A stretch of DNA of 64,000 nucleotides from assembly GCF_900230195.1 (NCBI RefSeq), contig NZ_OCNE01000003.1, positions 409,731 to 473,730 of the forward strand. Direction: 5' to 3'. This document shows, piece after piece, positions 8,537 through 19,001 of this stretch. Made by a program: the position numbers and the translations under genes. Source of the DNA: Streptomyces zhaozhouensis. Its GTDB lineage: Bacteria; Actinomycetota; Actinomycetes; Streptomycetales; Streptomycetaceae. Position 1 is the stretch's first letter; every line of letters starts with the position of its first letter. Under the pieces are notes generated by a model that saw nothing but the letters and a program-made list of their open reading frames with translations, had not been told where the DNA came from and ran no database searches.

Positions 8537-9520
8537 TCACAGCGCGACCGTACGCGCCGCCGGCCCCACGGCCCGCGCGCCGAACCGGCGCCTGGCGCGG
8601 TCGGCGGCCAGCTCGGCGCGGCGGCGGCGCTCGTCGGCCGGGTCCAGGGAGAGCTGACGGGTGGCGCGTTCCGCCGCCGCGAGCCCGTCGGCGCGCAGCG
8701 CGACCGCGCGCACCCGGGCGCGTTGCAGCCCGAGCGCGTCGTGCAGGGCGTCGGCGAGGGCGAGCAACGCCGGGGTGTGCGCGGTCGGTTCGGCCAGCCC
8801 CCGGCGGCGGGTGGTGGTGGCGTGGTCGGCGTAGCGGACGGTGAGGGTCAGCGCGCCGGCGGTCTGGCCGGCGCCGCGCAGCCGGTAACCCAGCTCGTCG
8901 GCGAGGGTCAGCAGCGCGCGGTGGCGCCGGCCGGCGTCGAGTTCGTCGCGGTCGAAGCGGTGCTCGACGGCCAGCGAGGGCTCCGGGGCGCCCGGCACCA
9001 CCGGCGTGGGGTCCTGCCCCTCGGCCAGCGCGCGCAGCCTGCGCGCCTCGCGTGCGCCGAGCACCCGTTGCAGCGTGGCGGGCGGCGCGGCGGCCAGCCG
9101 GCCCACCGTTCCCAGCCCGTAGCCGGCCAGCGCGCGGGCGGTCGAGGCGCCCACCCCCGGCAGCGCGTCGACCGGCAGCTCGGCGAGGAACGCGGCGACG
9201 CCCCCGGCGTCGGCCGGCACCACCCACACCCCGGGACCGTCGCGGCCGACCAGGGCCAGCCGGGCCAGCAGCGGGTTGGAGGCGACGCCCACCGCGCAGT
9301 CCACGCCGTGCCGCGCCAGCGCGCGCACCCGCAGCAGCCCCGCCAGCCGCTCGGCGTCGGAGCCGAAGTAGCGCAACGCGCCCCCGACGTCGGCGAGCGC
9401 GCCCTCCGGCGGCAGGGCGCGCACCACGGGGGTGAGATCCCCCAACAGCCCGACCAGCGCCGGGTGTTCCTCCGGCCGGTGGCCGAGGAAGCGGACCTGG
9501 AGCACCGCGCGTCCGGTCAT
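8537..9520 (-). CDS. ImuB-like Y-family polymerase homologue
   Basis: This 327-residue protein resembles the palm/helix-hairpin-helix/little-finger part of Y-family polymerases. It has VGVASNPLLARLAL and LPVDALPGVGASTARALAGYGLGTVGRLA (HhH), then a little-finger domain with LTLTVRYADHATTTRR. The N-terminal Asp that starts active Y polymerases is absent, and the usual SxDE motif is replaced by EGALADVGG. This suggests a non-catalytic ImuB-type accessory factor. Its ATG overlaps the dnaE2 stop by four bases (ATGA), so the two proteins are probably made together for translesion synthesis after SOS induction. No ImuA-like gene is seen here. Confidence 0.8.
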   Translation of the reverse strand: MTGRAVLQVRFLGHRPEEHPALVGLLGDLTPVVRALPPEGALADVGGALRYFGSDAERLAGLLRVRALARHGVDCAVGVASNPLLARLALVGRDGPGVWVVPADAGGVAAFLAELPVDALPGVGASTARALAGYGLGTVGRLAAAPPATLQRVLGAREARRLRALAEGQDPTPVVPGAPEPSLAVEHRFDRDELDAGRRHRALLTLADELGYRLRGAGQTAGALTLTVRYADHATTTRRRGLAEPTAHTPALLALADALHDALGLQRARVRAVALRADGLAAAERATRQLSLDPADERRRRAELAADRARRRFGARAVGPAARTVAL

Positions 9521-12500
9521 CCCGCGCTCCCGGGGCTGGCGTGCCAGAGCTTGCGCGGCGTCTTCGCCGACCCGCCGGCCGGCCGCAGGTCGGCCCAGGG
9601 GTGCAGGGGATGCCCACCCGGCTGCTCGATCCGCCGGGTCACCTCCGCCTCGGCGGCCTCCCGTTCGCCCTCCGCCGCCCGTTCACCCGCCGCCGCCTCG
9701 GTGTGGGCGAGATGCTCGGCGACCGCGGGCAGGCCACCGGCGGCGCGGAGGTCGGCGAGGTCGGCGAGGTCCCAGGCGATCTCGCCGACCACGCTCAACG
9801 TGCGCGGCCCGCGCCGCTGCACCGTGCCGCGCACCAGCAGCAGCCAGGAGTGGAAGACGGTGTGGGCGCTGGCGGCGTGGCTGTCCTCGAAGAAGGCGAG
9901 GTCGACCAGGCCGTGGGTGTCGTCCAGGGTCACGAAGATCACCCGCCGCCCCGAGCGGATCGGCGGGGTCTGGGTGGCGACCTTGGCGCCGGCCACCAGC
10001 ACCGTCTCACCGTGCGCCACCTCGCGCAGCCGGCGCGCGTCGACCACCCCCAGCTCGTCGAGGAACGCCCGGTGGTCGGCGAGCAGATGGCGCTGGGTCT
10101 CCATGCCGAGCACGCCCAGCTCGGCGTCCAGGCGCTCGCCCCCGTCCAGGTCGGGCAGGCCGGCCGGCGGGGTGCGGGCGGCGTCGGCCAGCGGCAGCTG
10201 CCGCGCGCCGGGGCGCCGCCCCCGGCGCTGGCGGTGCAGCTCGGCCAGGTGCAGCAACAGGTCGCGCCGGTTCTCGCCGAAGGCGTCCAACGCGCCGACG
10301 GTGGCGAGCCGTTCGGCGACCGGGCGGCTGGGCGCGGCGCGGTTGACCAGGTCGGGGAGCGAGGCGTACGGGCGGCCCGCCGCGATCCTGGCCGCCTCCT
10401 CCTCGGCGATGCCCTTCACCTCGCCGAGCGCCAGCCGCACGCCCCACACCCCGGATTCAGACTCCAGTTCGATTCGATAGACCGCGTCGGACCGGTTCAC
10501 GTCGAGCGGCAGCACCGGCACCCCGCGCCGCCTGGCGTCGGCGAGCAGCAGCCGCTTGGGGTACATCCCGGGGTCGTGGGTCAGCAGCCCGGCGTAGAAA
10601 GCGGCCGGGTGGTGGGCCTTGAGCCAGGCCGACTGGTAGGTCGGCACGGCGAAGGCCACCGCGTGCGCCTTGCAGAAGCCGTAGGCGCCGAACGACTGGA
10701 CGCTCTCCCAGGCGCGGGCGACCACCTCCGGCGGGTAGCCGCGCCGCTCGGCCAGCTCGGTGAACCAGACCCGGACCCGGCCCAGGCGCTCCGCGTCGGA
10801 CAGCGCCCGCCTGGCCTCGTCGGCCAGTCCGGCGTCGCAGCCGGTCATGGTCGCGATCACCCCGATGATCTGCTCGTGGAAGACCACCACCCCGTGGGTC
10901 TCCCGCAGCACCGGCTCCAGGTCGCGGTGGAGGAAACGGGCCGCGCGCCGGCCGTGCTTGGCGTCGATGAACGGGTTGACCATGTCCGCGGAGACGGGGC
11001 CCGGCCGAAAGAGCGATATGTCGACCACCAGGTCGTGGAAGTCCACGGGTTGCAGCCGGCCCAGCAGGTCGCGCTGGCCGGGGGACTCGATCTGGAAGCA
11101 GCCCAGGGTCTCGGTGGAACGGATCAGCCGGTAGGTCTCCGGGTCGCCCTCGGGCACCCGGTCCAGGTCGATCCGCTCGCCGGTGGCCCTCTCGGTCTCG
11201 GCCACCGCGTGCGCCATCGCCGACTGCATCCGCACCCCGAGCACGTCGAGCTTGAGCAGCCCGAGGTCCTCCACGTCCTCCTTGTCGAACTGGGACATCG
11301 CGAACCCCTCCCCGCTGGTGGGCACCACCGGGGTGCGGGCGCGCAGCGAGGCGTCGGAGAGCAGCACCCCGCACGGGTGCATCGCCATCCCGCGCGGCAG
11401 CCCGTCCAGCGCCTCCACCAGCTCCCACATCCGGGGCCCGTAGGCGTCGGCGTCCACCCCGCGCAGCTCGGGCAGCTCGGCCAGCGCGGCGCGCGCGTCC
11501 CCGGCCCTGATGTGCGGGAACGCCTTGGCCAGCCGGTCCACCTCGGCCGGTTCGACGCCGAGCGCCAGCCCGACGTCCCGCACCGCGTGCCGCACCCGGT
11601 AGGTCTCCGGCATCGCGACGGTCGCCACCCGCTCCTCGCCGAAGCGCGCGAAGATGGCCCGGTACGCCTCCAGCCTGCGGGCCGACTCGACGTCCACGTC
11701 GATGTCGGGGAGGACCGGGCGGCGCGGGGAGAGGAAGCGCTCCATCAGCAGTCCGTGCTCCACCGGGTCGGCGGCGGCGATCCCCAGCAGGTGGTTGACC
11801 AGCGACCCCGCTCCCGAGCCCCGCGCGGTGACCCGGATGCCCAGCGCGCGGACGTCCTCCACCACCTGGGCGACGGTCAGGAAGTAGGAGGCGTAGCCGA
11901 GTCGTTCGACGATCGCCAGCTCGGCGTCGAGCCGGTCCCACCGCGCGCGGTCCGCCGCGTGGCCGCGGAGCGTCATCGCGGCGGCGCAGCGGGAGCGCAG
12001 CACCCGGGCGGCGGTGCGCCGTTCGGCGCCGACCAGCGCGGGCTCGGGGAAGTGGACGCTGCCGAGGCCCAGGTCGTCCTCGGGGTCGACCCGGCAGGAG
12101 AGCGCGGTCTCGGCGGTGTGCTCCAGCAGCCGGCGCGCGGCGTCGGGACCGTAGCCGGCGGCGCGGGCGACGCGCTCGGCCTCGCGCTCCATCGCGGCCG
12201 GGTCCTTCAGCCACCGCTCCCCGTTGTCCAGCGCGCCGCGCGTGTCGACCGGCACCAGCCGGCGGGCGGAGTCCAGCACGTCGGCCACCGGGCCCTGGCC
12301 CGGGTCGGCGTAGCGGACGGCGTTCCCGAGCACCGGGACGACGCCGGTCTCGGCGGCCAGGCCCAGGGTGCGGGCCGCGGTGCGCTCCGGGCCGCTGGCC
12401 ACCACCTCCAGCCGCAGCGCCGGCCCGAACACCTCCCGCCAGGGCGCCAGCAGCCGCACGGCCCGGTCGGGGCGGCCCGCCGTCAGCGCGCGCCCGGGCT

Positions 12501-12960
12501 CGGAGTCCGGGCCCAGCAGCGCGAGAACGCCGCGCCCGCCTCCGGCGGCCAGCTCCGCCCAGGGCAGCAGCGGCCGTTCCCCGCCGCCGGCGTGGGCCGC
12601 GGTGACCAGCCGGCACAGCTCGGCCCAGCCGGCCGCGCCGTCCGTGGCCAGCAGCACCACCCGGGGCGCCGACTCGTCGGTGAACGCGCCCCCGCGCACG
12701 GGAGTGCGGCGACGTTGCGTGGCGGTGCGCTCGCGCTCCTCGGGCGGGCCGACGGCCAGCTCGACGCCGTAGACCGGGCGCACCCCGGCCGCCGCGCAGC
12801 CCTTGGCGAAGCGGACCGCGCCGGCCAGGGTGTCGCGATCGGTGAGCGCGACCGCCTCCATCCCCCGCTCCCCGGCCCTCCGGGCCAGCCGCTCGGGGTG
12901 CGAGGCGCCGTAGCGGAGCGAGAACCCCGAGGCCACATGGAGATGGGTGAACCCCGCCAT
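9517..12960 (-). CDS. dnaE2: Error-prone DNA polymerase III alpha subunit, DnaE2/ImuC
   Basis: This 1147-residue C-family polymerase has an N-terminal PHP domain (FTHLHVASGFSLRYGASHPE), the palm with the catalytic Asp cluster in PDIDVDVE, the fingers with CHAVAFAVPTYQSAWLKAHHP, helix-hairpin-helix segments, and an OB-fold domain near RVIFVTLDDTHGLVDLAFFE. The length fits DnaE2 rather than DnaE1. It copies damaged templates during SOS mutagenesis. The ATG at 12960 is close to a LexA-type box at 13048. It heads a two-gene unit with the ImuB-like gene, which begins inside its stop codon. Confidence 0.92.
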   Translation of the reverse strand: MAGFTHLHVASGFSLRYGASHPERLARRAGERGMEAVALTDRDTLAGAVRFAKGCAAAGVRPVYGVELAVGPPEERERTATQRRRTPVRGGAFTDESAPRVVLLATDGAAGWAELCRLVTAAHAGGGERPLLPWAELAAGGGRGVLALLGPDSEPGRALTAGRPDRAVRLLAPWREVFGPALRLEVVASGPERTAARTLGLAAETGVVPVLGNAVRYADPGQGPVADVLDSARRLVPVDTRGALDNGERWLKDPAAMEREAERVARAAGYGPDAARRLLEHTAETALSCRVDPEDDLGLGSVHFPEPALVGAERRTAARVLRSRCAAAMTLRGHAADRARWDRLDAELAIVERLGYASYFLTVAQVVEDVRALGIRVTARGSGAGSLVNHLLGIAAADPVEHGLLMERFLSPRRPVLPDIDVDVESARRLEAYRAIFARFGEERVATVAMPETYRVRHAVRDVGLALGVEPAEVDRLAKAFPHIRAGDARAALAELPELRGVDADAYGPRMWELVEALDGLPRGMAMHPCGVLLSDASLRARTPVVPTSGEGFAMSQFDKEDVEDLGLLKLDVLGVRMQSAMAHAVAETERATGERIDLDRVPEGDPETYRLIRSTETLGCFQIESPGQRDLLGRLQPVDFHDLVVDISLFRPGPVSADMVNPFIDAKHGRRAARFLHRDLEPVLRETHGVVVFHEQIIGVIATMTGCDAGLADEARRALSDAERLGRVRVWFTELAERRGYPPEVVARAWESVQSFGAYGFCKAHAVAFAVPTYQSAWLKAHHPAAFYAGLLTHDPGMYPKRLLLADARRRGVPVLPLDVNRSDAVYRIELESESGVWGVRLALGEVKGIAEEEAARIAAGRPYASLPDLVNRAAPSRPVAERLATVGALDAFGENRRDLLLHLAELHRQRRGRRPGARQLPLADAARTPPAGLPDLDGGERLDAELGVLGMETQRHLLADHRAFLDELGVVDARRLREVAHGETVLVAGAKVATQTPPIRSGRRVIFVTLDDTHGLVDLAFFEDSHAASAHTVFHSWLLLVRGTVQRRGPRTLSVVGEIAWDLADLADLRAAGGLPAVAEHLAHTEAAAGERAAEGEREAAEAEVTRRIEQPGGHPLHPWADLRPAGGSAKTPRKLWHASPGSAG

Positions 12961-13047
12961 CGCCGCACCGCCTCTCGTCGCGCACCGCCCCCCAGGCCGT
13001 CTCCCGGCCCGTCGCCCCCGCCGTTCCGGTCCACCATAAACCAGCCA

Positions 13048-13063
13048 TCGAACGTACGTACGA
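13048..13063 (-). promoter_or_regulatory. LexA-type SOS box upstream of dnaE2
   Basis: TCGAACGTACGTACGA differs at one position from the actinobacterial SOS box TCGAACNNNNGTTCGA. It lies 88 bases upstream of the dnaE2 ATG. Its position predicts LexA repression and induction by DNA damage. Confidence 0.75.
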
Positions 13064-13238
13064 TTGATGTCCTTCGCAGGTCACCCGGGCTTTCGGCGAT
13101 CTTCGCTGGCCGAAAAACGACGGGCGGACAACACCCCTCGCCACGCCCCGAGTTGCCCCTCACCCCGGCTTCCGCGCCCCCGCGGGTGCGACGCTTCTCA
13201 CGCTCCTGGGCGCACGCTCCGCGCGCTAGGCTTCCCGG

Positions 13239-13904
13239 GTGGCGAATCCCTCCATACCCCCGTTCGACCTGGTGATCTTCGACTGTGACGGCGTGCTCGT
13301 GGACAGCGAGCCGCTGGCCCTGAAGGTCTGCCTGGAGCTGGGCGCCGAGCTGGGCTGGCCCCTGACCGAGGACGAGGTGGTCGACCGCTTCCTCGGCCGC
13401 TCCGAGCGCGCGGTCGAGCGGCAGATCGCCGAACGGCTCGGCGCGGAGCTGGCCGTCCGCTGGGGCGAGGAGTACCGCGCCCGGCTGGCCCGCGTGATCG
13501 ACGCCGAACTGGCCGAGGTGGCCGGCGTCTCCGAGGCGCTGGACGCGCTGCCGATACCGCTGTCCTGCATCGCCTCCAGCGGCAGCCACGACAAGATGCG
13601 CCGCACCCTGGGGCGCACCGGGCTGCGCGCCAGGTTCGAGGGCAGGATCTTCAGCGCCGGCGAGGTGGAGCGCGGCAAGCCGGAGCCCGACCTCTTCCTC
13701 CACGCGGCGCGGCGGATGGGGGTCCCGCCGGCCCGCTGCGCGGTGGTCGAGGACAGCCAGTACGGCGTGCGCGCCGCCCGCGCCGCCGGGATGCGCGCCT
13801 TCGGCTACGCGGGCGGGCTGACCCCGGCCGACTGGCTCGCCGGCCCCGGCACCACCGTCTTCCACGACATGCGGGAGCTGCCCGCCCTGCTGGCCGCCGC
13901 CTGA
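13239..13904 (+). CDS. HAD-superfamily phosphatase (beta-phosphoglucomutase-like)
   Basis: This 221-residue hydrolase has the HAD motifs FDCDGVLVDSEP (nucleophile and acid Asp, about residues 11-22), CIASSG (motif II), GKPEPDLFL (motif III Lys) and VVEDSQYGVRAARAAGM (motif IV). The helical cap between motifs I and II places it in subclass I. Such enzymes dephosphorylate small sugar phosphates or nucleotides, but the substrate cannot be read from the sequence. The start is GTG at 13239, without a strong ribosome-binding site; the first motif at residue 11 supports it. It runs divergently from the dnaE2 cassette. Confidence 0.85.
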   Translation: MANPSIPPFDLVIFDCDGVLVDSEPLALKVCLELGAELGWPLTEDEVVDRFLGRSERAVERQIAERLGAELAVRWGEEYRARLARVIDAELAEVAGVSEALDALPIPLSCIASSGSHDKMRRTLGRTGLRARFEGRIFSAGEVERGKPEPDLFLHAARRMGVPPARCAVVEDSQYGVRAARAAGMRAFGYAGGLTPADWLAGPGTTVFHDMRELPALLAAA

Positions 13905-13978
13905 CGGGGAACGCCGCGCGCGGGCCGGGGCGCTGTGCTACCGTGGCGGAAGTTGCAGTTGTGGTTCCCAAGAATTTC

Positions 13979-14023
13979 AGGTGCTCTTCCCGTCCGTTAC
14001 TACGTTCGGTGAGCACCTTTTTT
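13979..14023 (+). promoter_or_regulatory. Terminator-like hairpin in the cold-shock gene leader
   Basis: AGGTGCTC (13979-13986) pairs with GAGCACCT (14011-14018), and the descending arm runs into six T residues at 14018-14023. This looks like an intrinsic terminator but lies about 95 bases upstream of the csp start, inside what appears to be a long 5' leader. It could act as a temperature-dependent attenuator or RNA thermosensor. Confidence 0.5.
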
Positions 14024-14117
14024 CATTTTCCGGTTGTTTCCGGAAGGGGGAAATCATCACAGCGACTCCGGCTCCGCAAGGTGCGGTTCCGGGTCTGCCC
14101 CCGAAGGAGACGCAGGG

Positions 14118-14321
14118 ATGGCTTCAGGCACCGTCAAGTGGTTCAACGCCGAAAAGGGCTTCGGCTTCATCGAGCAGGAGGGTGGCGGCGCCGACGTGTT
14201 CGCCCACTACTCCAACATCTCGGGCTCCGGCTTCCGTGAGCTGCACGAGGGCCAGAAGGTGACCTTCGACGTGACCCAGGGCCAGAAGGGCCCGCAGGCG
14301 GAGAACATCGTTCCCGCCTGA
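14118..14321 (+). CDS. csp: Cold-shock protein (CspA family)
   Basis: This 67-residue single-domain cold-shock protein contains both RNA-binding motifs: [14 protein letters not shown] (RNP1) and DVFAHYSNI (RNP2). It binds single-stranded nucleic acid and acts as an RNA chaperone and transcription antiterminator. The ATG at 14118 is preceded by AAGGAG at 14104-14109, and the family start [10 protein letters not shown] supports it. The leader upstream, about 170 bases, is unusually AT-rich for this genome and holds a terminator-like hairpin, so post-transcriptional control is likely. Confidence 0.96.
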   Translation: MASGTVKWFNAEKGFGFIEQEGGGADVFAHYSNISGSGFRELHEGQKVTFDVTQGQKGPQAENIVPA

Positions 14322-14341
14322 TCGCGCCCCACGGCGTGCCA

Positions 14342-14375
14342 GGGCCCCGTCCCCGTTTCCACGGGGGCGGGGCCC
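14342..14375 (+). terminator. Terminator of the cold-shock gene
   Basis: A 14-bp perfect inverted repeat (arms 14342-14355 and 14362-14375, six-base loop) begins 20 bases after the csp stop. It can also serve the convergent pentapeptide-repeat gene. Confidence 0.7.
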
Positions 14376-14403
14376 TTCGCTTTCCCGCGTTCCGGCGCCC
14401 CGG

Positions 14404-15246
14404 CTAGCCGGCCCAGTGCGCCGGCCGGGTCAGTCCCTCGGGAACGGTGGTCGCGCCGTCGCCGCGCGCCGCGTTCAGCTGGGCCTGGGTGACGAAGAGC
14501 GCGCCGTCGAGACGGGCTCCGCGCAGGTCGGCGGCGCGCAGGTCGGCCCCGATCAGATCCGCCCCGCGCAGGTCGGCCCCACCGAGCTCGGCCGCGAGCA
14601 GCAGCGCGCCCCGCAGATTGGCGCCGCGCAGGTCCGCCCGGCGCAGCCGGGCGCCGACCAGGTCGGCGCCCCTGCGGTAGCGGCGCGCGGCCGGCAGCCC
14701 GGCCCTGGCGCGCTCGCTCACCGCGAGCAGCAGCGCGTTGACCCCGTCGCGGTGCGCCGGCACGTCCAGCGCCAGCAGCTCGTCCGCGTCGGCGTCGACC
14801 AGCCGCTCGGTCTCGGCCAGCGCCGGGTCGAGGCGGTCGGCGAACGGGGCGGCGGCGGGCAGCGAACGGGCCACCGTCAGGTACCACAGCAGCTCGTGGA
14901 GCTGGCGCTGCACCGGGAAGACGGCGAACATCCGGCGGGCCAGCTCCGGGTCCCCGCGCCAGTCCCGGCCGCCGAAGGTGACCTGGGAGACCCGCTGACC
15001 GGCGCCGAAGCAGTCGAAGACCGCGCAGCCCGCGTAGCCGGACTCCCGCAGCCGCGCGTGGATGCCGCAGCCGGAGTCGGCGCCCAGGTGGCCGCACGGG
15101 GTGCCGGCCGGCTTGCTCCGCGCGAAGTCCGCCGAGGCGGCGAACGGCAGCGCCACACAGCACAGGCCGTGGCAGTCGGCGCAGTCGCCGACCAGCGCCA
15201 GCCGCCGCCGCGCACCCGCCGTCACCGGCACCGTCCCGTCCGCCAC
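14404..15246 (-). CDS. Pentapeptide-repeat protein with a Cys-rich N-terminal region
   Basis: This 280-residue protein has two parts. The first 100 residues hold many Cys ([32 protein letters not shown]), a pattern seen in CxxC-type metal or redox domains. The C-terminal 85 residues are an A(D/N)LRG-type pentapeptide repeat (about 12 repeats, such as [20 protein letters not shown]) that forms a right-handed beta-helix. Its role is unknown; some pentapeptide proteins mimic DNA, but this architecture is a common uncharacterised Streptomyces protein. The start is GTG at 15246, with only a weak ribosome-binding site. Confidence 0.8.
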   Translation of the reverse strand: MADGTVPVTAGARRRLALVGDCADCHGLCCVALPFAASADFARSKPAGTPCGHLGADSGCGIHARLRESGYAGCAVFDCFGAGQRVSQVTFGGRDWRGDPELARRMFAVFPVQRQLHELLWYLTVARSLPAAAPFADRLDPALAETERLVDADADELLALDVPAHRDGVNALLLAVSERARAGLPAARRYRRGADLVGARLRRADLRGANLRGALLLAAELGGADLRGADLIGADLRAADLRGARLDGALFVTQAQLNAARGDGATTVPEGLTRPAHWAG

Positions 15247-15304
15247 CGCGGTACCCCCGTCGTTCTCGTCCCGCGGGGCCCGTCGGCCCCGCGCGCCCCA
15301 TTGT

Positions 15305-15336
15305 CCCCCCGGCCGGGGTCAGGGCCGGCCGGGGGG
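15305..15336 (-). terminator. Hairpin downstream of the PhyH dioxygenase gene
   Basis: A 10-bp GC-rich inverted repeat (arms 15305-15314 and 15327-15336) begins about 25 bases past the dioxygenase stop and is the probable terminator of that gene. Confidence 0.5.
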
Positions 15337-15360
15337 CGTGCGGGGTCGGACACGCGCCGA

Positions 15361-16221
15361 TCAGTGCGGCGCGCGCCCGCCGTCGTCGAACTCCGTCCCA
15401 CAGGGGCCGGCGCCCACGCTCTCCGGCAGCCGCACCCGGTCTCCGCTCATCGCCATGGTCGGGTACCAGGTCCCGATCCGCTCCGTGGAACGCCCCACGT
15501 AGTGGCAGATGAACGAGCGGCGGAAGCGGTCGGCCGTGCGGTTGGGTTGCGAGCCGTGGACCAGGCTGCCGTTGAAGAACAGCACGTCGCCCGGCTCCAT
15601 GTCGACCGGCACCGCGGCCAGTCCGGGCGGCGGGGGAACGTACTCCCGCACGAAGGAGAGCGTCGGGTCGGCCTCTTCCGGACAGAAGATGTCCATCTCG
15701 TGAGTGCCAGGGACCACTTCCAGCCCGCCGTTGTCGCGGTCGATCAGGTCGCAGGCCACCCAGGCCGCCACGCAGGTGCCGGGCTCGACCCGCAGATAGA
15801 AGTTGTCCTGGTGCAACGCCTGTCCCCTGGCGCCGGGCGGCTTGTAGTAGAACATGCTCTGCGCCGCCAGCGGCTCCTCCCCCAGCAGCCCCTCCAGCAC
15901 CACGCGCAGCCTGGCGTCCAGCAGCCAGCGCAGCGCCAGCTGGCTGATCTGGTGCGGGTGCATCACCCGGGGCAGCCGCGCCAGCGGGTCCTCGGGCGCG
16001 CCGGGGGCCGGCTCCCTCGGCTCGAAGTGTCCCGGCACCGGGCCGCCCTCGCCGATCGCCGTGAACTCGGCCCGCAGCTCCTCGATCTCCTCCCGCGCGA
16101 AGAGCCCGCGCAGCACCAGGAACCCCTGGTCCCTGAAGCGCCTCCGCTCCGCCTCCGGCAGGGTTCCCTCTGTCTCCTCGACCGCCCCGCCGACCGTTCG
16201 GCGGGTCTCCGCTGTAGTCAT
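15361..16221 (-). CDS. Phytanoyl-CoA dioxygenase-family Fe(II)/2-oxoglutarate oxygenase
   Basis: This 286-residue protein has the double-stranded beta-helix of PhyH enzymes. It carries the iron ligands HQDNF (His and Asp) and a distal His in LVHGSQPNRTADRFRRSF, with the downstream Arg expected for 2-oxoglutarate. Such enzymes hydroxylate small molecules or fatty-acyl derivatives; the substrate here is unknown. It is not a clear ectoine hydroxylase and no ectoine genes are nearby. The ATG at 16221 follows GGAGCG. It is transcribed divergently from an AraC-type regulator, probably its controller. Confidence 0.88.
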   Translation of the reverse strand: MTTAETRRTVGGAVEETEGTLPEAERRRFRDQGFLVLRGLFAREEIEELRAEFTAIGEGGPVPGHFEPREPAPGAPEDPLARLPRVMHPHQISQLALRWLLDARLRVVLEGLLGEEPLAAQSMFYYKPPGARGQALHQDNFYLRVEPGTCVAAWVACDLIDRDNGGLEVVPGTHEMDIFCPEEADPTLSFVREYVPPPPGLAAVPVDMEPGDVLFFNGSLVHGSQPNRTADRFRRSFICHYVGRSTERIGTWYPTMAMSGDRVRLPESVGAGPCGTEFDDGGRAPH

Positions 16222-16408
16222 CTCATCGCTCCCGATGGTGCCGTCGTCGGCTTCTTCGGTTGTCCCGGACGGGGGTGGCGTGTGCCGGGGATGTCTGTTT
16301 GGCTCGCACCTCGACGCGGGGCGCGGTGCCCCGCGACCTGTTCGCCTCGACCGTTCGCCCCGTTGTCCGTTCCGACGCTAGGCGCGCTCGGCGGCCTGGA
16401 GGATGCCC

Positions 16409-18471
<2,063 letters not shown>

Positions 18472-18490
18472 GCGCGGCCGGAAACGGGCG

Positions 18491-18532
18491 GTGGCCCGCG
18501 TCCTCGTTCTCACGAACGGGGACGCGGGCCAC
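18491..18532. terminator. Bidirectional terminator between asd and the chaplin gene
   Basis: A long inverted repeat (GTGGCCCGCGTCC and its complement plus inner pairs) spans 18491-18532 with a short loop. It lies between two convergent genes. Confidence 0.75.
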
Positions 18533-18564
18533 CTTCGTCACGTCGGTACGGCGGGTGCGTCGGG

Positions 18565-18888
18565 TCAGGCGTTGACGCAGATGTTGCCGCTGGCCGGGTT
18601 GAGCAGGCCGATGATGTTGATCGAGTTCCCGCAGACGTTCACGGGGATGTGGATCGGGACCTGGATGTTGTTGCCGGACAGCACGCCGGGCGAACCAGCG
18701 GCGAAGCCGATGGCACCGGCACCGCTGTGGTGCCCGCCCTTGCCGTGCTTGTCACCCTTGTCGTGCTTGTCGCCGTGGTCGGAGACCGTGCGGGGCGAGT
18801 GCTGCTCGGTGGCGGAGGCGGCCGAGCCGGCGCCGAGAACGACGGTGCAGGCAACGGCCGTCACGGCCGCAGCGGTGCGAAGACGCAT
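18565..18888 (-). CDS. Short chaplin (hydrophobic aerial-hyphae surface protein)
   Basis: This 107-residue secreted protein has a signal peptide (cleavage near ASA, about residue 26), a charged spacer of about 30 residues and a C-terminal chaplin domain with GNNIQVPIHIPVNVCGNSIN and GNICVN. The two Cys of the domain are present. Chaplins assemble into amyloid-like films that lower surface tension and coat aerial hyphae and spores. There is no sorting signal, so it is a short chaplin. The spacer, rich in His, Lys, Asp and Gly (DHGDKHDKGDKHGKGGHH), is longer than in the short chaplins I know. Confidence 0.93.
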   Translation of the reverse strand: MRLRTAAAVTAVACTVVLGAGSAASATEQHSPRTVSDHGDKHDKGDKHGKGGHHSGAGAIGFAAGSPGVLSGNNIQVPIHIPVNVCGNSINIIGLLNPASGNICVNA

Positions 18889-19001
18889 GGGGTTACCCCT
18901 CGTGAGGAAGAACTGAACGGGAAGATCTCACCGCGCGCCCGGCCGCCGACCTGGGCATTACTCCACTCGGAGGCGTGTCGTCCACCGCCGCGCGACGCCC
19001 C

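Noticed and set aside
9541..13275. A 1244-residue plus-strand open frame antisense to dnaE2
   Set aside because: High-GC genes yield long antisense frames. It has no ribosome-binding site or recognised domain, and codon bias favours the minus strand.
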